Shown piece after piece: positions 1 to 8,762 of a stretch of 64,000 nucleotides of DNA. The first letter of the stretch is position 1; each line of letters begins with the position of its first letter. The notes beneath the pieces were generated by a model that was not told the DNA's origin, made no database searches, and worked only from the letters and a program-made list of their open reading frames with translations. Both the position numbers and the translations under genes were made by a program. The stretch is from Salvelinus alpinus (taxonomy: Eukaryota > Chordata > Actinopteri > Salmoniformes > Salmonidae), in NCBI RefSeq assembly GCF_045679555.1, contig NC_092115.1, positions 35,348,728 to 35,412,727 of the forward strand, in the 5' to 3' direction.

Positions 1-581
1 CTGCCAGTCTGGGGTGTAGTTTAATGTGGGTGTTCTTGGGTGTCTGTCATTCAATCACAACAAACAAACAATTGCAGCAGTGAGTTAGTGACAGAGGTAA
101 GCTAAGCTAGCTTTGCCATGGAGAGCAGTTTTGAAGTTGAGGACTTCTCCCCACCTGACTGACTCACCATCTCAAGATGATCTATTCAGACTATGTGTAG
201 GCTAAAGCCTGTGCTGACCTTATGCTTAGCCAACCTGACAGTAGCTAGCTAGCCTAGCTTGGGGATAGCTACAGCTGGCTAGCCTATCTAGCTAGCTGAT
301 ATTTCTCGATCAAATCACAGCTATGCCAAGATAGCAAAAAGTACAGTGTCTGGAATATGTATCCTGAGACACTCGTACTACAACACCTTGATATGAAAGT
401 AGCGTGCAACTTGAAGTTTTATCACATCACGTAAAGACGTGACCATGGAAACAATATCAACAACTGCAAGTTGAATCCCCGATCTTCAGTCAGCTCCGCT
501 GTCAACACAATGTTCTATAACTTGCTACAGCCAGCAGATCTTCTTCTATGGTGAGGTTTAACGACGGGTGGCATCCAATAT
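1..581. other. Non-coding, unassigned
   Basis: I see no gene. The stretch around 225-300 is rich in overlapping CTAG/GCTAGC words, which suggests a degenerate repeat, but I cannot assign it to a family. There are no splice-supported exons. Confidence 0.4.
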
Positions 582-1190
582 ATGTTTCATTATCGCCAAC
601 AACTGGGGTATATATCCTTTATACTTTGTGATACTGAAAAGGAAAAACTACCATGCCAACTAACCCTACATTCATTGAAAACCCACCATCTATTCCACTA
701 TTTAACCCTACCTGATACTATCCCAGGCCAACGGGACAGGACACCACCACTCAACACACCCTGTAACTCTTCTGAAGTTAAATCTCGTACCCCCAAGTAC
801 TTCTCTGCCACTGCCACCACATCTATTTTCTGGGACTTACGTTCCATCCCTGCTGTACAATTGCTAACCATCGCTATGAACGCTAAGAATCCAACCTTAC
901 TGAAGCATTGTTGGCCTCTCCCTCTGTTCTGGCCCAGATCTACTACCCACAAGGATCCTCTCAGGATCCTTCACCGTAGACCCATCCTTCTCTACTTTCT
1001 TCATTGCCTCAGCATACGACACCTTCTGTACTCACCGACACTAGACACTCCTCTGTCCCATGCCCTCCTGCACATTTCCTACATCTTGGAATCTCCCTCC
1101 TACACACTTCTGCAACATGACCATAAACATGACACCTGAAACACTGCAGCGGGTTAGACACAAAAGTTCTAACAGGATAACTGAGATATC
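582..1190 (-). repeat. Unidentified interspersed repeat, part 1
   Basis: Both strands carry a moderately long open frame here (185 codons on +, 84 on -), but neither resembles a protein I recognise. The segment ends where L2-type 3' sequence begins (about 1190-1200). Similar unassigned sequence resumes after that L2 fragment at about 2041, so this is probably the first half of one older element split by the L2 insertion. The orientation is inferred from the Cys-rich minus-strand frame in the second half. Confidence 0.35.
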
Positions 1191-1194
1191 CTAA

Positions 1195-2040
1195 CCTCCT
1201 GTCTCCTCCTCCATGATCTATGCTGCAATAGTCTATGTGCCTGGGGGCTAGGGGCAGTCTGCCCTATCTGGTGAAATTCTCCTGTCTTATCTGGTGTCCT
1301 GTGTGAACTTAAGTATGCTCCCTCTAATTCTCACATATCTCTCTCTCTTTCTCTCTCTTCCCCCTCCCAGAGGATCTGATCCCTTGGACCATGCCTCAGA
1401 ACTACCTGGCCTGAAAACTCCTTGCTGTCCCCGTCCTCAGTCCACCTGGTCGTGCTGCTGCTCCAGTTTCAACTGTTCTGTCAGCGACTATAGAACCCTG
1501 ACCTGTCTACCTTGTCCTGGACATGCTGTTTTTGACCTTCTCCCTCTCCCTCTCCCCCCCCCCCCCCCCTCTCTCTCTCCCACACCTGCTGTCTAGACCT
1601 CTGAATGCTGAGGTGCTGACGTGTTGCACCCTTTACAACCACTGTGATTATTATTTGACCCTGCTGGTCATCTATGAACATTTGAACATCTTGAAGAACG
1701 ATTTGGTCTTAATGGCCATGCACTCTTTTAATCTCCCAGCACAGCCAGAAGAGAACTGGCCACCCCTCAGAGCTTGGTTCCTCTCTACTCAGCACAGCCA
1801 GAAGAGAACTGGCCACCCCTCAGAGCTTGGTTCCTCTCTACTCAGCACAGCCAGAAGAGAACTGGCCACCCCTCAGAGCTTGGTTCCTCTCTACTCAGCA
1901 CAGCCAGAAGTGGACTGGCCACCCCTCAGAGCTTGGTTCCTCTCTACTCAGCACAGCCAGAAGTGGACTGGCCTGGGTTTCTGTATAAGCACATTGTGAC
2001 ATCTGCTGATGTAAAAAGGGCTTTATACATACATTTGATT
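1195..2040 (+). mobile_element. L2-type LINE, 3' UTR fragment
   Basis: The sequence matches, in order, the 3' untranslated part of the L2 element at 8603-14196. It shares the cytosine-rich block with the CTGTCCCC and CTGCTGCTCC words, the segment ending TTATTATTTGACC, the AGCCAGAAGAG...CTGGCCACCCCTC block and the end GGGCTTTATA..ATTTGATTTA. No RT coding sequence is present, so it is a 5'-truncated insertion, as is usual for target-primed LINEs. The AGCCAGAAG block has expanded into a tandem array (1741-1975). Confidence 0.7.
1741..1975 (+). repeat. 53-bp tandem repeat within L2 3' UTR
   Basis: Copies start at 1741, 1794, 1847, 1900 and 1953 (the last partial), an exact 53-bp period with only AGAGAACTGG/AGTGGACTGG variation. 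Each unit holds the AGCCAGAAG...GGTTCCTCTCTA segment that occurs once in other L2 copies (13985-14032, 21220-21266). Confidence 0.9.
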
Positions 2041-2815
2041 TATTTAATGACTTTGTCGGGTAAAGACTCAGGCTCAAAACTCAAAAGGACTGACAGCGAC
2101 TCTTCTGTTTCACCACGCTCACCACCAGGTCTGCGTCGCACCAAACGGCGGGTGTCACACACACCGGGAATCTTCAACTTCAATTGCTCCACTTCCACAC
2201 TTAACGCTACCCCAGAAATCCCTCCTTTTACTTATGCCCTGTTCCTAAGAGCAAAGCAAGAAACAGATATTAAGCCAAGTTGCGTGACACAGAGCACCCG
2301 CTCCCTCTGGGAAAAAGAAACACAAACAAATATCACAAGTGCACTACAAGTTACCTTCACTAGTTCAACTCCTTACCCACCCACCCTAAAACCATGAATG
2401 GATCCACCAAAAGGCAAGGGTCGATTTTCTCCAATTGGACCAGATTCTTCTTTATCAGGTCCATTGATGCAAGGCTTGGGCTCTGAGCTCTTCACCACAC
2501 CTTCCACCACACCAGTTGATCTGGCGTAGTTCTTACTTTGTTTGTACTTGTCTTGTTTGACACCCCATTTCCCTATTTATCATCTCGCCATCTTCTTCAA
2601 ACTCTACCTCTTCTTTCCTCACTGTCTTCAAAACTTTATTTTTCCTCTTCCATTCCACACAGTCGAAACAGAAAGATGTCTCCTCCAGCTTAGGTAGAGG
2701 CATTGATTCCCCACACCCATAACAGAAGTTCCTGTGGTTCTTGCTTGTCTCTGTAGCCTTTTCCCCATCACTCAACACCGACTGACCTGACGCCATCTCA
2801 CACACGACTCATCCC
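2041..2815 (-). repeat. Unidentified interspersed repeat, part 2, with Cys-rich ORF
   Basis: On the minus strand 2805-2533 encodes a 90-residue peptide beginning MCEMASGQSV. It has two CX2C pairs about 18 residues apart (FCYGCGES and FCFDCVEW) followed by a Lys/Glu-rich tail, a layout like a small zinc-binding domain. I do not recognise the family. The open frame ends at 2533 without a longer continuation. It could be the N-terminal ORF of a retroelement whose remainder lies at 582-1190, with the L2 fragment inserted between them. A host gene is unlikely given the repeat context. Confidence 0.35.
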
Positions 2816-3135
2816 GTCCATGTTCTATCTGGTAATTCATTGCACACACCTAGTGTCCCAGGTCTAAATCATTCCCTGATTTGATGAGAACAATGAGCAA
2901 ATGCAGTGGAACTGGCTTTGAGGTCCAGAGTTGAGTTTGAGCGCCCTAATCCTAAAACCTAGATAGCCAATTAGCACAGGTGGCGGCCTATTGGTGCTTC
3001 ACAGCCAGCAATTTTGCCTCGTCCCTCCATATGTTTGCTGTTAGCTCTTTCCAGGGTGACAAATCCCAGAACTAATATCCCTACAGGTGTAGGCTACATG
3101 TGGACATTGCACAAACTTGGCCAGCTTAGTGTAGA
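2816..3135. other. Non-coding, unassigned
   Basis: No convincing coding or repeat signal is visible between the unidentified repeat and the Tc1 terminus at 3136. Confidence 0.4.
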
Positions 3136-3148
3136 TACAGTTGAAGTC
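3136..3148 (+). mobile_element. Outer tip of Tc1 left terminal repeat (orphaned)
   Basis: TA followed by CAGTTGAAGTC is the outer end of the Sleeping Beauty-like salmonid Tc1 terminal repeat. It stops abruptly where the (AAATC)n tail of a minus-strand LINE begins at 3149. The inner direct repeat of the same transposon type, CCAGTGGGTCAG followed by TTTACATACAC, appears at about 4972, past the LINE. Confidence 0.65.
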
Positions 3149-4943
3149 AAATCAAATCAAAGTTTATTTGTCATGTGCGTCAAACACAACAGATGTAGAC
3201 CTTACAGTGAAATGCTTACTTACAGGCTCTAACCAATAGTGCAAAAAAGGTATTAGGTGCACAATAGGTAAGTAAAGAAATAAAAACAACAGTAAAAAGA
3301 CAGTGAAAAGTAACAATAGCGAGGCTATACACAGTAGCGAGGCTATAAAAGTAGCGAGGCTACATACAGACACCGGTTAATCGGGCTGATTGAGGTAGTA
3401 TGTACATGTAGATATGGTTAAAGTGACTATGCATATATGATGAACAGAGAGTAGCTGTAGCGTAAAAGATGGGTTGGTGGGTGGCGGGACACATTTCAGA
3501 TAGCCCGGTTAGCCAATGTGCGGGAGCATTGGTTGGTCGGGCAAATTGAGGTAGTATGTACATGAATGTATAGTTAAAGTGACTATGTATATATGATAAA
3601 CAGAGAGTAGCAGCAGCGTAAAAGAGGGGTTGGGGGGGGGGGGCACACAGTGCAAATAGTCCAGGTAGCCATTTGATTACCTGTTCAGGAGTCTTATGGC
3701 TTGGGGGTAAAAACTGTTGAGAAGCCTTTTTGTCCTAGACTTAGCACTCCGGTACTGCTTGCCATGCAATAGTAGAGAGAACAGTCTATGACTGGGGTCT
3801 TTGACAATTTTTAGGGCCTTCCTCTGACACCTCCTGGTGTAGAGGTCCTGGATGGCAGGCAGCTTAGCCCCAGTGATGTACTGGGCCGTACGCACTAAGC
3901 TCTGTAGTGCCTTGCGGTCGGAGGCCGAGCAATTGTCGTACCAGGCAGTGATGCAACCAGTCAGGATGCTCTCAATGTTGCAGCTGTAGAACCTTTTGAG
4001 GATCTCAGGACCCATGCCAAATCTTTTTAGTTTCCTGAGGGGGAATAGGCTTTGTCGTGCCCTCTTTACGACTGTCTTGGTGTGTTTGGACCATTCTAAT
4101 TTGTTGGTGATGTGGACACCGAGGAACTTGAAGCTCTCAACCTGCTTCACTACAGCCCAGTCGATGAGAATGGGGGCGTGCTCGGTCCTCCTTTTCCTGT
4201 AGTTCACAATCATCTCCTTAGTCTTGGTTACATTGAGGGATAGGTTGTTATTCTGGCACCACCCGGCTAGGTCTCTGACCTCCCTATAGGCTGTCTCGTC
4301 GTTGTCGGTGATCAGGCCTACCACTGTTGTGTCGTCTGCAAACTTAATGATGGTGTTGGAGTCGTGCCTGGCCATGCAGTCGTGGGTGAATAGGGAGTAC
4401 AGGAGGGGACTGAGCACGCACCCCTGGGGGGTTCCAGTGTTGAGGATCAGCGTGGCAGATGTGTTGCTACCTACCCTCACCACCTGGGGGCGATCCGTCA
4501 GGAAGTCCAGAATCCAGTTGCAGAGGGAGGTGTTTAGTCCCAGAGTGGAGTGCAATAGAGATTGCATCATCTGTGGATCTGTTTGGGCGGAATGCAAATT
4601 CGGGACCTGGTCTAGGGTTTCTGGGATAATGGTGTTGATGTGAGCCATTACCAGCGTTTCAAAGCACTTCATGGCTACGGACGTGAGTGCTATGTGTCTG
4701 TAGTTGTTTAGGCAGTTTTCCTTTGTGTTCTTGGGCACAGGGACTATGGTGGTCTGCTTGAAACATGTTGGTATTACAGTCTCAATCAGGGACATGTTGA
4801 AAACGTCAGTGAAGACACCTGGCAGTTGGTCAGCACATGCCCAGAGCACACGTCCTGCTAATCCGTCTGGCCCCGCAGCCTTGTGAATGTTGACCTGTTT
4901 AAAGGTCTTATTCACATCGGCTAAGGAGAGCGTGATCATTATT
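3149..4943 (-). mobile_element. Rex1/Babar-like non-LTR retroelement, 5'-truncated
   Basis: This is a minus-strand LINE. Its 3' tail is at 3149-3163 on the plus strand as repeated AAATC. The 3' UTR includes two related segments (about 3388-3475 and 3549-3640) sharing GAGGTAGTATGTACATG and AAAGTGACTATG. The RT-coding remnant is at 3677-4939. It begins within the RT domain, so the endonuclease half is missing. It lies exactly between the split halves of a Tc1 left terminal repeat. Family assignment is by resemblance of the RT to fish Rex1-type elements; another jockey-superfamily clade is possible. Confidence 0.7.
3677..4939 (-). pseudogene. Reverse transcriptase ORF of Rex1-like LINE, motif A deleted
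   Basis: One open frame of 420 codons on the minus strand. It contains VNKTFKQVNIHKAAGPDG (start of the RT palm), [15 protein letters not shown], the QG motif as [16 protein letters not shown], the catalytic FADDTTV motif, and the C-terminal LTGCITAW / LQSLVRTAQYITGAKLP region up to LLNSFYPQAIRLLNR. Between ETLDQ and [17 protein letters not shown] about 60 residues are missing compared with the copy at 28491-28931. The gap covers the [10 protein letters not shown] motif that carries the first catalytic aspartate. The product should therefore be catalytically dead despite the open frame. The deletion junction is at about 4540-4610. Confidence 0.75.
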
Positions 4944-6300
4944 TTACTTATAATTCACTGTATCACAATTCCAGTGGGTCAGAAATTTACATACACGAAG
5001 TTGACTGTGTCTTTAAACAGCTTGGAAATTCCAGAAAATGATGTCATGGCTTTAGAAGCTTCTGATAGGCTAATTTACATCATTTGAGTCAATTGGAGGT
5101 AGACCTGTGGATGTATTTCAAGGCTTACCTTCAAACTCAGTGCCTCTTTGCTTGACATCATGGGAAAATCATAAGAAATCAGCCAAGACCTCAGAAAAAA
5201 ATGTGTAGACCTCCACAAGTTTGGTTCATCCTTGGGAGCAATTTGAAACGCCTGAAGGTACCATGTTCATCTATTAAACAATAGTATGCAAGTATAAACT
5301 CCATGGGACCACGCAGTCATCATACCTCTCAGGAAGGAGACATGTTCTGTCTCCTAGAGATGAATGTACTTTGGTGCGAAAAGTGCAAATCAATCCCAGA
5401 ACAACAGCAAAGGACCTTGTGAAGATGCTGGAGGAAACAGGTACAAAAGTATTTATATCCACAGTAAAACGAGTCCTATATCGACATAACCTGAAAGGCC
5501 GCTCAGCAAGGAAGACGCCACTGCTCCAAAACCGCCATAAAAAAGCCAGACTACGGTTTGCAACTGCACATGGGGACAAAGATCGTACTTTTTGTCCTCT
5601 GGTCTGATGAAACAAAAATAGAACTGTTTGGCCATAATGACCATTGTTATGTTTGGAGGAAAAAGGGGGAGGCTTGCAAGCCGAAGAACACCATCCCAAC
5701 CGTGAAGCACGGGGGTGGCAGCATCATGTTGTAGAGGTGCTTTGCTGCAGGAATGACTTGTGCTCTTCACAAAATAGATGGCATCATGAGGTAGGAAAAT
5801 TATGTGGATATATTGAAGAAACATCTCAAGACATCAGTCAGGAAGCTCAAACTTGGTCGCAAATGGGTCTTCCAAATGGACAATGACCCCAAGCATACTT
5901 CCAAAGTTGTGGCTTAAGGACAACAAAGTCAAGGTATTGGAGTGGCCATCACAAGCCCTGACCTCAATCCTATAGAAAATGTGTGGGCAGAACTGAAAAG
6001 CATGTGTGAGCAAGGAGGCCTACAAACCTGACTCAGTTACACCAGCTCTGTCAGGAGGAATGGGCCAAAATTCACCCAACTTACTGTGGGAAGCTTGTGG
6101 AAGGCTACCCGAAACGTTTGACCCAAGTTAAACAATTTGAAGGCAATGCTACCTAATACTAATTGAGTGTATGTAAACTTCTGACCCACTGGGAATGTGA
6201 TGAAAGAAATAAAAGCTGAAATAAATCATTCTCTCTACTAATATTCTGACATTTCACATTTTTAAATGTGAAACATTCTAAAGATTTGGCTGTCTAACCA
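4944..6300 (+). mobile_element. Tc1-like transposon, Sleeping Beauty-related family, right end lost
   Basis: The inner terminal direct repeat (CCAGTGGGTCAG then TTTACATACAC) is at about 4972-4998, and its mirror, GTATGTAAACTTCTGACCCACTGG, is near 6170-6192. A transposase pseudogene lies between them. The outer left repeat tip is at 3136-3148, separated by a LINE insertion. After about 6250 the sequence departs before any right outer repeat, so the right end is truncated. It cannot move. Confidence 0.85.
5160..6154 (+). pseudogene. Tc1 transposase pseudogene
   Basis: The frame starts at ATG 5160 (MGKS) and meets a TAA stop at codon 5 (5172-5174). Further on, the paired-type DNA-binding region can be read in 5371-5607 (NPRTTAKDLVKMLEETGTKV, YRHNLKGRSARK). 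A frameshifting deletion follows near 5590, where the catalytic WSDETKIELFG block is still recognisable at the DNA level (5601-5630). Later pieces read [28 protein letters not shown] and the SPDLNPIENVWAELK block (about 5960-6000) in different frames. With several stops and shifts the gene is dead, although the DNA still reads as a member of a common salmonid family. Confidence 0.85.
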
Positions 6301-6376
6301 CACACTGATATACAGAGATCTCTGGGTGAGGTTCTATCTTCAAGTCTCCAGTGGGTGATGAAGTCCCTTCCAGCTA

Positions 6377-6385
<9 letters not shown>

Positions 6386-6417
<32 letters not shown>

Positions 6418-6570
6418 ATTATTTTACCAGGTAAGTTGACTGAGAACACGTTCTCATTTGCAGCAACGACCTGGGGAATAGTTACAGGGGAGAGGAGGGG
6501 GATGAATGAGCCAATTATAAACTGGGGATTATTAGGTGACCAAGATGGTTTGAGGGCCAGATTGGGAATT

Positions 6571-6604
<34 letters not shown>

Positions 6605-6885
6605 ACGATAAGTGCCATGGGATCTTTAATGACCTCAGAGAGTCAGGACACCCGTTTAACGTCCCATCCGAAAGACGGCACCCTACACAGGGCAGTGTCC
6701 CCAATCACTGCCCTGGGGCATTGGGATATTTTTTAGACCAGAGGAAAGAGTGCCTCCTACTGGCCCTCCAACACCACTTCCAGCAGCATCTGGTCTCCCA
6801 TCCAGGGACTGACCAGGACCGACCCTGCTTAGCTTCAGAAGCAAGCCAACAGTGGTATGCAGGGTGGTATGCTGCTGGCATGCTG
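6386..6885 (-). mobile_element. 5S rRNA-derived SINE (SINE3-like)
   Basis: Read on the minus strand, 6880-6790 resembles 5S rRNA: the GGGTGGTAT, AAGCTAAGCAGGGTCGG, CTGGTCAGT and TGGATGGGAGACCA words occur in the order and rough spacing of the 5S gene. The body then runs leftward through a segment common in salmonid repeats (TTGCTGCAAATGAGAACG, CAGTCAACTTACCTGG) to a poly(A) tract, seen as T at 6388-6414. This is the expected layout of a Pol III SINE with a 5S head. It is not a functional 5S gene: the head is diverged. Confidence 0.7.
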
Positions 6886-7157
6886 TCGTATTACAGGTTG
6901 TGGACAGGTGCAGTCAGGTGGCATGACATTCCATCCTGGATATGTCCGTTTGTCTCGACCCATGGGTCCAGCAGGCAGAGTCCAATAAATACAAGCAGAT
7001 GTGAGATGCAGGAAGATGGAACTCTTCTCATACCACTCTGTAGCTACTGACCAAGCTTAACTTATTGTGAAATGATGTGAAACTTCCAGAAGATTTCAAA
7101 TGAGGGCCAGGTTTTCAGGATGGGTAATGTACTGGATAAGTATACAAAAATTATAAG

Positions 7158-7591
7158 CAGTGCTTGATTTGGGCAGGAGCTCACCGGAGCTAAGTACCGG
7201 CACCTCAAATGTTCTACTGCTTGAGCTCCTGTTCCTCTTATAGAATATAAGCTCAAAAGTATTGTGGAGCTCCTTCACCTAAATATAAACGGTAACATTA
7301 CAAAAAACGTTTTGAAACTGCAGTAAAAGTGCAGTCGACTGCAGTCGACTGTGGTATTTTGGACGCAGTAATTGCAGAATAACTGCAGTGTACTGCAGTT
7401 GAACTGTAGTAATACTGCACTCTAATTGCAGTTACACTGCAAAATTACTGTAGTAAAAAAACGGTGTTATTTTGGATGCAGTATTTGCTGCATACTGCAG
7501 TTATACTGCACTCTGACTGGAATCTTTTTTCGTAAGGGTACCGGCACTCAAAATGAGTAACGGAACCTATTTAAATCCAAGTCAAGCATTG
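7158..7591. mobile_element. hAT-like MITE with internal CTGCAGT-rich block
   Basis: The ends are CAGTGCTTGATTTGG on the left and CCAAGTCAAGCATTG on the right, imperfect inverted repeats. Flanking 8-mers are ATTATAAG (7150-7157) and ATTATATG (7592-7599), 7 of 8 identical, which fits a hAT target duplication. A related but shorter copy is at 25165-25343. The central part (7320-7530) is full of CTGCAGT/ACTGCAG words and is absent from the second copy, so it is likely a separate insert. Confidence 0.65.
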
Positions 7592-8102
7592 ATTATATGT
7601 AAGGACCCCTCAAGATACACTTCATTTTAATTAGCTAAATCCTGTGTAACAGCGAGTAATTATATTGTATGTATGCAAACATTACATGTACATTACTGTG
7701 CTTTCAAATAATGTATTTTTCAACATCTGGGATGCCACTCATATTAGATCCCAGTCAGTGAGGTTGACCTACTGATTTGTTTTTACCTGCTCAACCAAGT
7801 TAACCCAGATTGTACACGTTATTTTGGGGGCAGGTGCTAGCAATAACACTGAGTGGCGATATAGTTTGAACAGTGCACATTCAAGGGTAAGTAATGTTAG
7901 CCTATTGAGAAAACGCTATAATCTCTGACACCCAGCGCATAAATGAGGGGTCACAACCTTTGTGACAGTTGTTACTGTATGCAGGTGGGAAGAAGTGAAA
8001 CACTAAGTTGGTGAATTTAGTGGAAACCTTACCATTTGTAACAAGCATGGTAATAAGCATTCATTGTTACACCACTATCTATATACCTCAATTACTACCA
8101 GT
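7592..8102. other. Non-coding, unassigned
   Basis: AT-rich sequence with no gene and no repeat that I can name. Confidence 0.4.
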
Positions 8103-8104
8103 TA

Positions 8105-8602
8105 CAGTGCATTTGGAAAGTTTTCAGACCCCTTGACTTCTTCCACATTTTATTACCTTACAGCCTTATTCTAAAATTGATTCAATTGTTTTTTTTCTCA
8201 TCAATCTACACACAATACCCCATAATGACAAAGCAAAAACAGGTTTTTATAAATTTTTGCAAATGTATTAAAAATAAAATACTTTAATATTAAATTTGCA
8301 TAAGTATTCAGACCCTTTACCCAGTACTTTGTTGAAGTGCCTTTGGCAGCGATTATAGCCTTAAGTCTTCTTGGGTATGACAATACAAGCTTGTCACACC
8401 TGTATTTGCGGAGTTTCTCCCATTCTTCTCTGCAGATCCTCCCAAGCTCTGTCAGGTTGAATGAGGTGCGTCGCTGCACAGCTATTTTCAAGTCTCTCCA
8501 GAGATGTTCAATCAGGTTCAAGTCTGGGCTCTGGCCGTGCCACGCAAGGACATTAAATGACTTGTCCCGAAGCCAGTTCTGTGTTGTCTTGGCTGTGTGC
8601 TT
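8105..8602 (-). mobile_element. Tc1-like transposon (family B), left part, split by L2
   Basis: TA at 8103-8104 is followed by the terminal repeat CAGTGCATTTGGAAAG. The minus strand 8521-8201 encodes the C-terminal part of a Tc1 transposase ([18 protein letters not shown]..), whose Glu follows the NLIEHLW pattern of the DD34E triad. Similarity to the full copy at 61660-63160 continues to GGCTGTGTGCTT (8602), where L2 sequence begins. The remainder of the transposon is at 14197-15063. Confidence 0.85.
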
Positions 8603-8762
8603 CCTCTTGAATTTGCAGACGTGTTGCTGTGCGTTTTGTTGCCAACTTTACTTTGCTAGCTTTGCTTTGCTAGCTGACAACTTTACGTTTATATTTTTAG
8701 TTTTTCCATCACAACTTTTTTTCCCTCATTCAACTTTTTCACTCCGGACGCTTTATCTGGAC

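Noticed and set aside
6790..6880. A 5S rRNA gene
   Set aside because: Only partial, diverged similarity, embedded in a dispersed repeat with a poly(A)-like tail. Better explained as a SINE head.
8337..8762. N-terminal 142 codons of the long L2 frame
   Set aside because: This part is antisense Tc1 transposon sequence to 8602 and then L2 5' UTR. It is open by chance. The element's own start is at 8763.
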